From contig QCCP01000002.1 of assembly GCA_003281225.1 (NCBI GenBank), positions 1 to 64,000 of the forward strand: 64,000 nucleotides of DNA. The letters run 5' to 3'. The position numbers were made by a program, and so were the translations under genes. Of this stretch, positions 38,918 through 49,294 are shown piece after piece. The notes beneath the pieces were generated by a model. It searched no databases, was not told the DNA's origin, and saw only the letters and a list, made by a program, of their open reading frames with translations. The DNA is from Prochlorococcus sp. AG-347-L20 (GTDB lineage: Bacteria; Cyanobacteriota; Cyanobacteriia; PCC-6307; Cyanobiaceae). Position 1 is the stretch's first letter. Every line of letters begins with the position of its first letter.

Positions 38918-39141
38918 TAAATATAAATCTTATAATTAAAGAAATTTATGGGACAAATTATTACTTCTGAGCCTAAAATTATATTTTTCATCCAATACTT
39001 ATAATGAGAGTAGATTAATAATAATCAAATTACTTAAATACTAGCGACTAAGTTTTCAGTGTTTTAACAATAATTTATAAGATTACAAAATAAAAAAAAC
39101 TTTATTTATTTTTTTATCATAAAAAAAATATAAGAATTTAA

Positions 39142-40143
39142 ATGATTAAAAATAAAAATATTTTAATTACTGGAGGTAATTCAGGAATAGGGTTTTTTGC
39201 TATTATTAATTTACTGAAGACGAAAAATATTTTATATGTTGTAATAAAAAACGAATTTAGAAAGAATGAATTTCTCAGAAAAATCGAGAAACATTTTGAT
39301 AAAAATTACCTTAGTAAATTTTTAATTATTATTGAAAATTGTGATCTTTCAGATCTGGAGAATATTAAAAAAATTAAAGATTACTTTATTATTAAAAAGA
39401 TTTTTTTAGATATTCTTGTTTTAAATGCAGGATTGCAATATACAGGCTCTTTTTACCCTAAAGTATCAAAACAAGGCATAGAACTAACTTTTGCAGTAAA
39501 TCATCTTGCACATTTTTACTTGGTAAATGTCCTAAAAGATTTTATTAGAGATAAAGAAGAATCTAGAATCATTATTACATCATCAGATGTACACGACCCC
39601 AAAAGTTCAGGTGGCAATATAGGAAAGAAAGCAGGACTTAATAACTTAGTTAATTTGAGAAAAAAAGTAACTGGGCAATTTTTAAATTTTAATGCTGATG
39701 AAGCTTATAAAAATAGTAAGTTATGTAATATTTTGTTTGCTAAAGAACTTGAAAAAAAATTAAAAACTTCCTCTAGTAAAATTTCTGTAATTACTTGGGC
39801 TCCTGGTCTAGTAATACCAAATGATAATCTTGGTTTTTTTAGATACAGTAAGCGTTTTAATCTCTTTGGATATTTAATTTTTTCTAAAGCTGCAAAAAAT
39901 ATTTTAGGAATTTCTGAAAGTATAGAAAATGCTGGTAGGATACTTTCTGAAATTGTTTTTGATTCAAATTTAAATAATATTGGTTACGTTCATTTAAGTA
40001 ATAAACTTATATCTTTTAAAAAACATAAATTAGTTGAAAGTAATGTTAGTGATGAGGCAAATAATTCTGAGTTGGCTTCAAAACTCTGGATTTTAAGTGA
40101 AGAGATTTGTAGATCATTTGGCTTTGTTACTTTCAATATTTAA
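39142..40143 (+). CDS. AT-rich SDR of the protochlorophyllide-reductase/retinol-dehydrogenase type
   Basis: A 333-residue SDR with TGGNSGIG (residues 10-17), NAG (95-97), S147/S148 (ITSSDVHD), and catalytic Y189 and K193 in DEAYKNSKLCN. The Y-K-N-S-K-L-C-N block and ITSSDVHDP are typical of the POR-like subfamily. The true LPOR is longer-conserved and probably a separate gene, so this is a relative with an unknown lipid or pigment substrate. The 224-base gap upstream is empty apart from very AT-rich DNA, and the gene's own composition is more AT-rich than its neighbours, with AAA/AAT and ATT codons dominating. It overlaps mscS by 30 bases tail to tail. Possible horizontal or accessory gene. 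Confidence 0.78.
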   Translation: MIKNKNILITGGNSGIGFFAIINLLKTKNILYVVIKNEFRKNEFLRKIEKHFDKNYLSKFLIIIENCDLSDLENIKKIKDYFIIKKIFLDILVLNAGLQYTGSFYPKVSKQGIELTFAVNHLAHFYLVNVLKDFIRDKEESRIIITSSDVHDPKSSGGNIGKKAGLNNLVNLRKKVTGQFLNFNADEAYKNSKLCNILFAKELEKKLKTSSSKISVITWAPGLVIPNDNLGFFRYSKRFNLFGYLIFSKAAKNILGISESIENAGRILSEIVFDSNLNNIGYVHLSNKLISFKKHKLVESNVSDEANNSELASKLWILSEEICRSFGFVTFNI

Positions 40144-41151
40144 GGTTTGTGTTGGGAATGCAAACTCTATATTATTAACCGCAAATTCCTCAATAATTCT
40201 TAAATTTATAGATTGTTGAGCTTCCATTGCAACGAGATAATTATTTGTTGGGATGTAATAAACAAGTTCGAAATTAAGACTGAAGTCGCCGAAATCTGTG
40301 AAATGACATCTATCAAAAGACGCATCTTTTGTCTCTTCAACTATTTTTTTAATTATTATTGGAATCAATTTCATAAGTTTTGGAGAGGTTTCATAAACAA
40401 CTCCCAATTTATGCACTAACCTTCTTTTTTCCATTTGTGCGTAATTTGAAATTATTCCATTTGTTAGGGCGCTATTGCTCATTACTATTACTTCTCCATT
40501 AATACTTCTTATCCTTGATGATCGTACTCCCACTCTCTCAACCATTCCGAGGACTCCATCAGATTTTATAAACTCACCTTTTTGAAAAGGTTTATCAAGC
40601 AAAATTGTTATATATTCAAAGAACTCCTGAACTGGATCTTTCAAAGCTAATCCTGCACCAATACCTCCTGCACTTAGTAAAGCCCAAATAGCAGTCATTT
40701 GAACACCTATATTTTGTAAGAAAAAAACTGAGCCAATAGTCCATGTTAATGCTTTTATCAACGGAGTTAGTGAAGATACCATCGAACTAATTGAGGAATC
40801 ATTAATTTTCGAGGTCGATTCTGTTAAAGATCTTATTAAAACTTTGTTGAGTGCTTTTATTATGATTATTAATATAAATAATTTCAAAATATTCAATAAG
40901 ACAGAGATGAAAGTTATTTCATCAGCAAAAAAATAGTCAATTGAAAAATAAAATGAGAGGAGGAAACCTATAGGTTTTATAATTCCAGAGGTAACCTCAA
41001 AAATAAAATCATCGAAATTTGTTTTTGTTCTTTTGGAAATCTTTTTAAAAAATATTTTTGAAACTTTTGAAATTATTATCGACAATAAAGTTCCAATAAA
41101 AAAAATAGATATTGCCAGAAGGAAGTTTTCAGTAACTAATTTCATATTCAA
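40114..41151 (-). CDS. mscS: MscS-family mechanosensitive channel
   Basis: A 345-residue integral membrane channel that releases solutes on osmotic downshift. Three or four hydrophobic helices precede the pore helix, seen as IWALLSAGGIGAGLALKDPVQEFFEYI (about residues 153-179) with the characteristic glycine/alanine packing and then ILLDKPFQKGEFI, the beta-domain start. GVRSSRIRSINGEVIVMSNSAL (near residue 206) is the conserved beta-domain core. The 3' end overlaps the AT-rich SDR gene by 30 bases. Nothing is missing. Confidence 0.92.
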   Translation of the reverse strand: MNMKLVTENFLLAISIFFIGTLLSIIISKVSKIFFKKISKRTKTNFDDFIFEVTSGIIKPIGFLLSFYFSIDYFFADEITFISVLLNILKLFILIIIIKALNKVLIRSLTESTSKINDSSISSMVSSLTPLIKALTWTIGSVFFLQNIGVQMTAIWALLSAGGIGAGLALKDPVQEFFEYITILLDKPFQKGEFIKSDGVLGMVERVGVRSSRIRSINGEVIVMSNSALTNGIISNYAQMEKRRLVHKLGVVYETSPKLMKLIPIIIKKIVEETKDASFDRCHFTDFGDFSLNFELVYYIPTNNYLVAMEAQQSINLRIIEEFAVNNIEFAFPTQTLNIESNKAK

Positions 41152-41223
41152 ATAAACCCTTAAAATTTATATCTAATAAGATTTTAAATTATCTCTAAAT
41201 AACAAACCAGTCTTTATTTTTCT

Positions 41224-41793
41224 TTAACTCATTATTATGTTTCTAATTTCTTTAAATTCTTCTCTATCCGCAGTTTTGCATAATTCAAAAATCATTGATT
41301 CAGTTGTTGTTAATATCGCCCCACTCTGAGTCATTCTCTGTAATGCAATTTCATGATCTACCCTTTTTCGACTTCCCATGGAATCTGATATGAGAATAAC
41401 TTCAAATCCTTTTTGTAAACAATCTAAGACTGTTTGTTGAATACAAATATGCGTTTCGATCCCACAAACTATCAAATTAGTAATTTTCTTATCTTTAAGT
41501 TCTTTCAAAAAATCTTCTAATTTAGCTAGGCTAAATTCCATTTTTTCAAATTTTCTAAATTCTGCTATTGGTGATAATTCAGGTATCGTTACTCCCAATT
41601 TGATTGGGTTTTGTTCAGATATAAATATGTTTTCCTCTAAAATTTGGTAAGCATTTATTAGCTTTTTAATGTTTTTTATTATTGAATCCTTATTAAAAAT
41701 TGGTATTATTATTTTTTCCTGAATATCAATAATTATCAAAGCGTTTACTTTTGATGATAATTTATCGGAAGAGATTTCTTGATCATTCATCAT
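41224..41793 (-). CDS. Isochorismatase-family hydrolase
   Basis: A 189-residue cysteine hydrolase of the YcaC/nicotinamidase superfamily. The catalytic triad is D23 (IIDIQEKI), K84 (KFEKMEFS) and C117 (GIETHICIQQTVLD). ICIQQTVLDCLQKGFEVILISD is family-typical. The substrate is not determined by the sequence; YcaC-like enzymes are often unassigned. It is divergent from the fur gene with 116 bases between start codons, so iron or oxidative control is possible, but no metal-binding site is seen in the protein. Confidence 0.82.
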   Translation of the reverse strand: MMNDQEISSDKLSSKVNALIIIDIQEKIIIPIFNKDSIIKNIKKLINAYQILEENIFISEQNPIKLGVTIPELSPIAEFRKFEKMEFSLAKLEDFLKELKDKKITNLIVCGIETHICIQQTVLDCLQKGFEVILISDSMGSRKRVDHEIALQRMTQSGAILTTTESMIFELCKTADREEFKEIRNIIMS

Positions 41794-41909
41794 TTACATA
41801 TAAAGATACATTTAACATAATATTTTGAAGAATTTTAGTAAACATTTTAAATAAATAAGTTGTTATACTCTCATCTAGAGTTATTATTGAGAATAGCCAA
41901 GGGTTAATT

Positions 41910-42362
41910 TTGTCATTATCCTCTCAATACAAAGTAATCACATCTCCTCTTGGTGATGGATTACATAAAGATGGGAAGAGATTAACTCCCCAGAGGTTAA
42001 AGGTTCTTAATTTATTTGAAAATATTGGCTCTGGAAAGCATCTTAGTGCTGAAGAGGTTCATGAAAAGTTAGTTAAAACAAGCTCCAAAGTTTCACTAGC
42101 AACAATTTATAGAACTTTAAGACTTTTAGTACAAATGGGTTTGCTTCATGAATTAGAACTCAGTGAGGGTGGACACAGATATGAATTGCTGAGCAACGAC
42201 ACACCGGATCATCATCATTTGATTTGCATTAGGTGTGGAAGAACAGAAGAATTCGAAAATGATGAGGTTTTAGAGGCAGGCAAAGTTGCGGCAAAAGTTA
42301 ATGGTTTTAAACTAATTGAATCCTCTTTAAATGTAAGAGCAATTTGTCCTAATTGCATTTAG
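41910..42362 (+). CDS. fur: Fur-family transcriptional regulator
   Basis: A 150-residue metal-sensing repressor starting at TTG. The winged-helix part includes LTPQRLKVLNLFENIG (residues 25-40) and VSLATIYRTLRLLVQMGLL (61-79), the recognition helix of the family. The metal-binding region has HHHLICIRCG (101-110) and the second zinc pair CPNC (146-149), giving Cys4 structural zinc with C106, C109, C146 and C149. Upstream, an inverted repeat ACTCT-catct-AGAGT spans 41867-41881 and overlaps a TATACT -10-like box, a possible autoregulatory site. Whether the protein senses iron, zinc or peroxide is not fixed by the sequence. Confidence 0.9.
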   Translation: MSLSSQYKVITSPLGDGLHKDGKRLTPQRLKVLNLFENIGSGKHLSAEEVHEKLVKTSSKVSLATIYRTLRLLVQMGLLHELELSEGGHRYELLSNDTPDHHHLICIRCGRTEEFENDEVLEAGKVAAKVNGFKLIESSLNVRAICPNCI

Positions 42363-42368
42363 CAGGTT

Positions 42369-43301
42369 TTAACTTAAAGACCCTCCACAACTTGACCCTG
42401 CTCCTGCAGTGCAAGCAAAACAATGTTCTTTTACAGCTACCCCGTAGTCAAAAGTAAATGATTCATCCAACAGATCAAAAAGCGTCTTTGGTCCTTTATT
42501 CTCTCGGAAATTTATCTGTTGGTTAAAGTCACAATCATAAATTTCTCCTAGCCAATTTACGCTAATTGTCTTTTTACACATTAGATTTTCTAAATTTTTT
42601 TCATTAAAATTTTCTTTTAGTAATTTGTAATAAGTATTTAGTTTCCCTTCTCTTCTGAGAGATTCTTCATATCTATTTATTGGCATATTAGTTATTGTGT
42701 ATAAATTATTAAAAACGATATTGTATTTTTCGAATAGAATTTTTTTATAATCCTTCTCCAATATTTCCTGAGAAGGAGGAAGAATTGGGCTTACAGGATT
42801 ATAAACAAGGTTTAATTGTAATCCATTTTCTTTCTTTCCATAGCCTAAATGATTAAGAATTTTTATGGCTTTAATACTTTTTTCAAAAACGCCAAAACCC
42901 CTTTGAAAATCAACATTATTTTTTTCATAACACGGTAGCGAAGCAGTAACTATCACTTTATTTTTTGCAAGAAATTGAGGAAGATCTTCATAACCTTCTT
43001 CAAAAAAAATTGTCAAATTGCACCTATCAATAATATCAACCTCTTTTGTGTTCAAGCTGGTTATTAGATTTTTAAATTTTGGGTGAAGTTCTGGCGCACC
43101 ACCTGTAATATCCAAAGTCTTGATTTTGTATTTTTCAATTATCTTTGGAATAAGAGATATAATTTCATTTGACATCTTTTCAGTCCTTAGGGGACTCGAA
43201 TTGACATGACAATGCTTACAAGCCTGATTGCATTTATAACCTATGTTAATTTGCAATGTTTCTATAGGTTCTTTATATATTGAGGGGAATTTTTCTTTCA
43301 T
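42369..43301 (-). CDS. Radical SAM protein of the ArsS type
   Basis: A 310-residue radical SAM enzyme with the [4Fe-4S] motif C24-x3-C28-x2-C31 in GYKCNQACKHCHVNSSP. TLDITGGAPELHP (near residue 59) is the SAM-binding motif. The C-terminal cysteine-rich tail CFACTAGAGSSCGGSL with the CDFNQQINF block is characteristic of ArsS/arsenosugar biosynthesis-type radical SAM enzymes. The assigned role is the addition of a deoxyadenosyl group to methylated arsenic; this is inferred from family and is moderately certain because no arsM is in the window. The gene is convergent with fur, 6 bases between stop codons. Confidence 0.78.
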   Translation of the reverse strand: MKEKFPSIYKEPIETLQINIGYKCNQACKHCHVNSSPLRTEKMSNEIISLIPKIIEKYKIKTLDITGGAPELHPKFKNLITSLNTKEVDIIDRCNLTIFFEEGYEDLPQFLAKNKVIVTASLPCYEKNNVDFQRGFGVFEKSIKAIKILNHLGYGKKENGLQLNLVYNPVSPILPPSQEILEKDYKKILFEKYNIVFNNLYTITNMPINRYEESLRREGKLNTYYKLLKENFNEKNLENLMCKKTISVNWLGEIYDCDFNQQINFRENKGPKTLFDLLDESFTFDYGVAVKEHCFACTAGAGSSCGGSLS

Positions 43302-43341
43302 GAATCTATTATTTATAAATTGTCATTCGAAAATAAAAAAG

Positions 43342-44592
43342 TCAACTATTTTTTTTAAAGTTTGATCTCGCATTAGCAAGTTCGATAAACCAACTTATGT
43401 ATTCTTTGGGACCATTTTTAAAAACTATGTCAAATTTTAAATTGTCATAAACATCACTGATCCCTAATAAACCAGTTTTTTTTGTAGAGGGTCTTTCAAC
43501 TTCACCAGAACTACTATCTACAAAAATTATTTTATTCTTAATCCCAAATTCATTACCTAATATTTGTATTAATTCTAGAAAAGACCTGTCACTTCCTCCT
43601 CTTGAATAACTTTTTTCATCATTATTTTTTTTTGATGTGACTGTGTCACCAACTCCTACAATCAAAGGCATATCTTCTTTTTGAATAGTTCTTTTGCATA
43701 AATCAATTTTTTCCGTAACAGAATTTGGAGAGTTTCTAAAATTAAAATTTCTTCCAAAAGGAGCTTTACCAGTTTTATCCGCAATAAATTTATTTAAAAG
43801 AAATAAAACTCCAGAATCTTTAACTGCTCCTTTAATAAGTAATTGTATGTCTGTTGATCCGATATCATCTTGAGAAGAAAGTTTGATTGTTTCTCTACCA
43901 TTTTTATTACCTAAATTTGGTGAAATATGAAGGAAAAATGAGTTTTTGAGGCCTTCGGATTCAGCTTTTAAAATGATTTCATTCATCATTTTTTCAAAAC
44001 TAATTTGAATAAGATTTCTTTTATCAGAATCTTCATGAACTAAATCAAATAGACTATTGAAATTAATCGTTGGCGAGAAGCGTGTTTCACATATTGATTT
44101 TACTGCGTGAAAATTGATATCCTCTTGGCTAAGTTCAGGAAAAATATTCTTAACTATATAATTAAATTTTGGTCTTATTAAACTAGGTACTTTAGATAAA
44201 AAACTTAGTTCTTTTTCTGAGACGCCTTCAAAACTTATTTCACCATTATTGTCTTGATACTCTACTCCACAGGCGGCTAAACCTCTTAAATATAGTTCTT
44301 TGTTTTTAGGCTCAGTAGTGCTCCCTAAACTCCTCTCTATTATTCTGTTAACTCCTCTTGGACCTTCATGTTCACCACAAGTTAATACAAAGAATTCCTC
44401 GGCAAATTCTTTTACTGCATAGATATATTTTGATTCTAACTCTCTAGTCATTGGATCTTTAACTAGGGGGATACAAACTCCGTCAATGTCTTGAATAAAT
44501 AAGATATTTTTAGAAGAAATTAATTGTTTTTGTTCATTTGAATTACTTGCCATATATTCCATATTTATAATTATTTTTCTTTTAATTTCCAC
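43342..44592 (-). CDS. stpA: Glucosylglycerol-3-phosphate phosphatase-like (StpA)
   Basis: A 416-residue protein of the StpA family, which removes phosphate from glucosylglycerol 3-phosphate in the second step of the glucosylglycerol compatible-solute pathway of cyanobacteria. The HAD-like motif FIQDIDGVCIPLVKDPMTRELES (residues 32-54; D35 and D37) is the diagnostic nucleophile region, and ERSLGSTTEPKNKELYLRGLAACGVEY and the late GVGDTVTSKKNNDEKSYSRGGSDRSFL block are further landmarks. In-frame ATGs at residues 11 and 14 could also be starts. No GgpS gene is in the window. It is divergent from a GpsA-like dehydrogenase gene 129 bases away, so the two may share regulation. Confidence 0.85.
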   Translation of the reverse strand: MEIKRKIIINMEYMASNSNEQKQLISSKNILFIQDIDGVCIPLVKDPMTRELESKYIYAVKEFAEEFFVLTCGEHEGPRGVNRIIERSLGSTTEPKNKELYLRGLAACGVEYQDNNGEISFEGVSEKELSFLSKVPSLIRPKFNYIVKNIFPELSQEDINFHAVKSICETRFSPTINFNSLFDLVHEDSDKRNLIQISFEKMMNEIILKAESEGLKNSFFLHISPNLGNKNGRETIKLSSQDDIGSTDIQLLIKGAVKDSGVLFLLNKFIADKTGKAPFGRNFNFRNSPNSVTEKIDLCKRTIQKEDMPLIVGVGDTVTSKKNNDEKSYSRGGSDRSFLELIQILGNEFGIKNKIIFVDSSSGEVERPSTKKTGLLGISDVYDNLKFDIVFKNGPKEYISWFIELANARSNFKKNS

Positions 44593-44721
44593 TTTCTCAG
44601 AAATTATAAATTAAAAAACTCAATATTTAAAATAAATAATTTGCTATGGTAAAAATTGCTTTAATGTAGAAAAATGTTGGTATGGGTAAGAAATTAAAAA
44701 AATTATCAAGAATTTCTAAAA

Positions 44722-46230
44722 ATGAAGAATAATTTCATAGAAAACATAAATGATAAAAAATATTTTTATTCATTGATTGAAGATATAGAGAATAGCAAAG
44801 TTGGATTTTACAGTGTTGGGTTATATCCTGCATCATTAGCGTATAACTGTGCTATGCACGGAAATTCAAATAATATTCTCTTAGCTCCTAGGGAAGATAG
44901 AGATTTGTTAGGTGCTTTCTCAAATGATGTTCTTTCTGATATGGATAATGAGATTATTGAAAAGATTAAGAGAATGGGAAATTATTCTTCAGAGGGAAAA
45001 ATAAAGTCTTTTGATCTAAAAGATCTTCTCTTAGGATGCGAAATAGTTATTCTTGCTTCAAATAGTAATCATATACAAGATGATGTTAAACATGCTTTAG
45101 AACTAAGAAAAACTTTAAAAAGAGAAAATGTGGTCCTTGGCTGTCTAGTCGGTTCTTTTTGCATTGATAATAAAAGTAAAAACCCTTATATTCTTTGTAA
45201 TAAATATCCAAATTTAGCTTTTTTTACAGGATTTCATCGTCACGGTGCTTTACGAAATCCTAATGATAGTTTTACTGCAAATTTCTGCCATCCTGATGCC
45301 TTAACTGCTTTAATAGGAGCTCGAATTTTGAATCAATTGTCCCCAAAAATTCAAGTTTCTCCTGGAGTTCATAATATTGAATGTCAATATATAAAATCAA
45401 TAAAAAACATCTCATCCATATTTGCAGGTTTTGTTAATAACTTTCATTCCGATAAGCCAGGAATGCTACCTACTATTAATACGATTTTGTTAACTCAATG
45501 TTTAGATCAGGCCGCGTCAGTATCATTGCAAGTCAGAAAAGAAAATAAATTAGATAACAAATATCTTTCATTAAAAGAACTTGGTTATGGTGAAGAAGTA
45601 ATTAGTGCAAAGGAAATAATTAATGATAAATTTCGTGAAAAAGGAGATTATACTTTTTCTCAATTAAATGCTGTTAAGGCTGATGTCTTAGGGAGCATGA
45701 CTCTACCAACTGAAGGGAAACCAACACGGAATTTTCAAGCAGGACAAGTTTTATCAGATATGCTTTTGCAACTCAACAGATGTCCAAAAGATGTATCTGA
45801 ATTCGTAGATTGGTGTTACAAATACTCTCTTAGTCAAGGAGGTTTAGAAGGTCTAAAATCTTTAAAATTTTGGCCAGACATTTATAAAGAATTCAAAATC
45901 AAAAATAATAATTGTTCGATGATAAATCTGATTTATTTATGCTTTAATGCAAATTCAGAAGAAAAAAAAGAAATTTATAAGGTTTTAATTAGTTCAGAAG
46001 AGATCACTAATTTTTGTCAAGAATCTGTGAAATCTGAATTATCTCTAGAATTAAATGAAAAATTAAAAGGAGATTATCTTTTTAATGATATTGAAAACAT
46101 TTACAATAGATTGTTTATTAACAAAGAGGAAAATGATATAAAAAAAAATGAATATAGTAATCAAATTTCTAAGAATTATCCAAGTTATATCAATGTATTG
46201 AAAATTATCAATAATTATTTTAATAATTGA
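44722..46230 (+). CDS. Divergent GpsA-like NAD(P)-dependent dehydrogenase
   Basis: A 502-residue protein that I do not find in a named family but which keeps the plan of NAD-dependent glycerol-3-phosphate dehydrogenase. A Rossmann start KVGFYSVGLYPASLAYNCAMHG (residues 26-47) is followed by VILASNSNHIQ near 109. The substrate domain is seen as ECQYIKSIKNISSIFAGF (220-237) with the catalytic Lys K228, and KADVLGSMTLPTEGKPTRNFQAGQ (residues 319-342; R336, N337) corresponds to the G-D-x-x-x-T-C...S-R-N-x-x-x-G motif of GpsA. It is larger than GpsA (about 330) by a C-terminal extension. It is divergent from stpA, so it may feed the glycerol-phosphate part of a compatible solute. Activity is an inference. 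Confidence 0.6.
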   Translation: MKNNFIENINDKKYFYSLIEDIENSKVGFYSVGLYPASLAYNCAMHGNSNNILLAPREDRDLLGAFSNDVLSDMDNEIIEKIKRMGNYSSEGKIKSFDLKDLLLGCEIVILASNSNHIQDDVKHALELRKTLKRENVVLGCLVGSFCIDNKSKNPYILCNKYPNLAFFTGFHRHGALRNPNDSFTANFCHPDALTALIGARILNQLSPKIQVSPGVHNIECQYIKSIKNISSIFAGFVNNFHSDKPGMLPTINTILLTQCLDQAASVSLQVRKENKLDNKYLSLKELGYGEEVISAKEIINDKFREKGDYTFSQLNAVKADVLGSMTLPTEGKPTRNFQAGQVLSDMLLQLNRCPKDVSEFVDWCYKYSLSQGGLEGLKSLKFWPDIYKEFKIKNNNCSMINLIYLCFNANSEEKKEIYKVLISSEEITNFCQESVKSELSLELNEKLKGDYLFNDIENIYNRLFINKEENDIKKNEYSNQISKNYPSYINVLKIINNYFNN

Positions 46231-46323
46231 TCTTTTATTTGATTTACTAAAAAGCTAAGTTCTTCATTTATTTACTAATCTTGATTACGGGGTTAGAATT
46301 ATTATGGTTTTTAAAAGGTTTTT

Positions 46324-46983
46324 TTGAAAAAGGAATTAACACATCGTTCTCATGAACTGAAAGCTCTTGGTTGGAATCAAGAAGATTTAACAAGATACGA
46401 AGATTTATGGGACTACAGTCAAAGATGGGGATTAATAAATTTAGAAAGAGAAGACAGACAGTTTTTAAAGAAGGCAGAAAAGTTACTCCCAAAGATCCAA
46501 AATAAAAAGATATCAGTTAAAAAAACTATTGAAGAAAAATCATATTATCAATGGTTAAAATTTTACCTCGATGAAATTAATATTTTTAGTAACTCTAATC
46601 TTCCAAAAAATAAATATGGTGTTTGGACACTCTTAATTGAAGAGGAAATAAAACTTCTTAAGGAATTACAACCAGTTATGGGTCTTCCAGATACTATAAA
46701 AGCCAAAAATCTATTTGAAAATAGAAAAGAGCTCATAAATAAAGCTTTTAGCGAATTTGAAGCTAAAAACAACGACCATGTTTTCAATTTCGATGATGTT
46801 CTGAACAACTCTGAAAAAAATGTTGGTAAGAATTGGAAATCAATAATTGAAAAAGATCCAGAAGCTAATAAAACTTTTCCCATAATAGATACTGTAAAAA
46901 TTGAGAAACTCAGATCTGCGATAAAAGAGGATTTGAGTTTATATATGAAGGACAATTACCCTTCATTAAAAAAGGATTTATAA
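46324..46983 (+). CDS. Conserved hypothetical protein, charged helical
   Basis: A 219-residue soluble protein beginning at TTG. The N-terminus reads HELKALGWNQEDLTRYEDLW (residues 9-28) and YSQRWGLINLEREDRQF; the rest is alternating charged helices ending in LYMKDNYPSLKKDL. It has no cysteines and no membrane segment. I recognise no domain. It is 93 bases after the GpsA-like gene and 71 bases before metY on the same strand, possibly co-transcribed with either. Codon use resembles the core genes, so a real gene is very likely. Confidence 0.75.
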   Translation: MKKELTHRSHELKALGWNQEDLTRYEDLWDYSQRWGLINLEREDRQFLKKAEKLLPKIQNKKISVKKTIEEKSYYQWLKFYLDEINIFSNSNLPKNKYGVWTLLIEEEIKLLKELQPVMGLPDTIKAKNLFENRKELINKAFSEFEAKNNDHVFNFDDVLNNSEKNVGKNWKSIIEKDPEANKTFPIIDTVKIEKLRSAIKEDLSLYMKDNYPSLKKDL

Positions 46984-47039
46984 ATATTTGTCTTTTTTTT
47001 GTTTTTTTTTGGGACTTTTTTAAGTTAAATAGATAATAG

Positions 47040-48383
<1,344 letters not shown>

Positions 48384-48396
48384 AAAAGGAGATTTA

Positions 48397-49287
48397 TTGG
48401 CTTTAATAATTCCTAGTAACTATCACAAGATTAGTGATGTTGAGAAAAATCATATATCTTGGATCGAACCAGAATTGGCAAAAAGACAGGATATACGTCC
48501 TCTTAGGATTGGTATTTTGAATATCATGCCTCTTGGCAAGCAGTATGAATTTAACTTACTACATCCACTTGGTTTATCTCCTCTTCAAATTGAGCCAGTT
48601 TGGATAAAGCTCAAAACTCATTCTTATAAAACTTGGGATCTTAATCATCTTAATAATCTATATATAACTTGGGAAGAAGCAAATAATCCAGAACCGTTAG
48701 ATGGAATCATTATTACTGGAGCACCTATTGAGCACCTAGCCTTTGAGGATGTTAAGTATTGGGATGAATTTGTGAAAATTGTAGATGAAGCCAGAAATTC
48801 TTGTGCGAGTACTCTTGGATTATGTTGGGCTGGCTTTGCGCTGGCTTATTTGGCAGGGGTTGATAAGAAAGTTTTTGATAGGAAGTTATTTGGGGTATTT
48901 CCTTTAAAAAGTTTAGTTCCTGGACATCCTTTGATGGGAACTCAAGATGATGAATTTATTTGTCCTCAAAGTAGATTTGCAGGATTACCCGATTTGGAGA
49001 TGGAGAAGGCAGAAAAAGAAGGGAAATTGAATTTGTTGGCTTATGGAGAAAACGTCGGATATACAATATTTGAATCTAAAGATCAAAAACAACTCATGCA
49101 TTTAGGTCATCCTGAATATACGGTGCATAGAATTATTAGTGAAATTGAAAGAGACAAAGAAAAGGGAGATGTTCCTCCTCCTGAAAATTTTGATCTGAAT
49201 AGTTCAAAAACCGCTTGGAGATCTCATAGAAATTTGCTTTTTCAGCAATGGCTTTGGTTTTGTTATCAACAAGTTAGTCTTAATTAA
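48397..49287 (+). CDS. metA: Homoserine O-acyltransferase MetA, predicted acetyl-specific
   Basis: MetA-type glutamine-amidotransferase-like enzyme that activates homoserine at its hydroxyl. The 296-residue protein starts at TTG after an AAGGAGA ribosome site. The nucleophile is C143 in LGLCWAGFALAYLAG. E112 in ITGAPIEHLAFEDVKYW stands where E. coli MetA has Gly111 (succinyl-CoA) and B. cereus MetA has Glu111 (acetyl-CoA), so this protein should use acetyl-CoA. That agrees with the neighbouring metY, which takes O-acetylhomoserine. The GHPEYTVHRI block near the C-terminus has the catalytic His. Confidence 0.9.
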   Translation: MALIIPSNYHKISDVEKNHISWIEPELAKRQDIRPLRIGILNIMPLGKQYEFNLLHPLGLSPLQIEPVWIKLKTHSYKTWDLNHLNNLYITWEEANNPEPLDGIIITGAPIEHLAFEDVKYWDEFVKIVDEARNSCASTLGLCWAGFALAYLAGVDKKVFDRKLFGVFPLKSLVPGHPLMGTQDDEFICPQSRFAGLPDLEMEKAEKEGKLNLLAYGENVGYTIFESKDQKQLMHLGHPEYTVHRIISEIERDKEKGDVPPPENFDLNSSKTAWRSHRNLLFQQWLWFCYQQVSLN

Positions 49288-49294
49288 CTTTTTT

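Noticed and set aside
40213-40419. Plus-strand 68-residue frame inside mscS
   Set aside because: Shadow of the channel gene; no start signal or family features.
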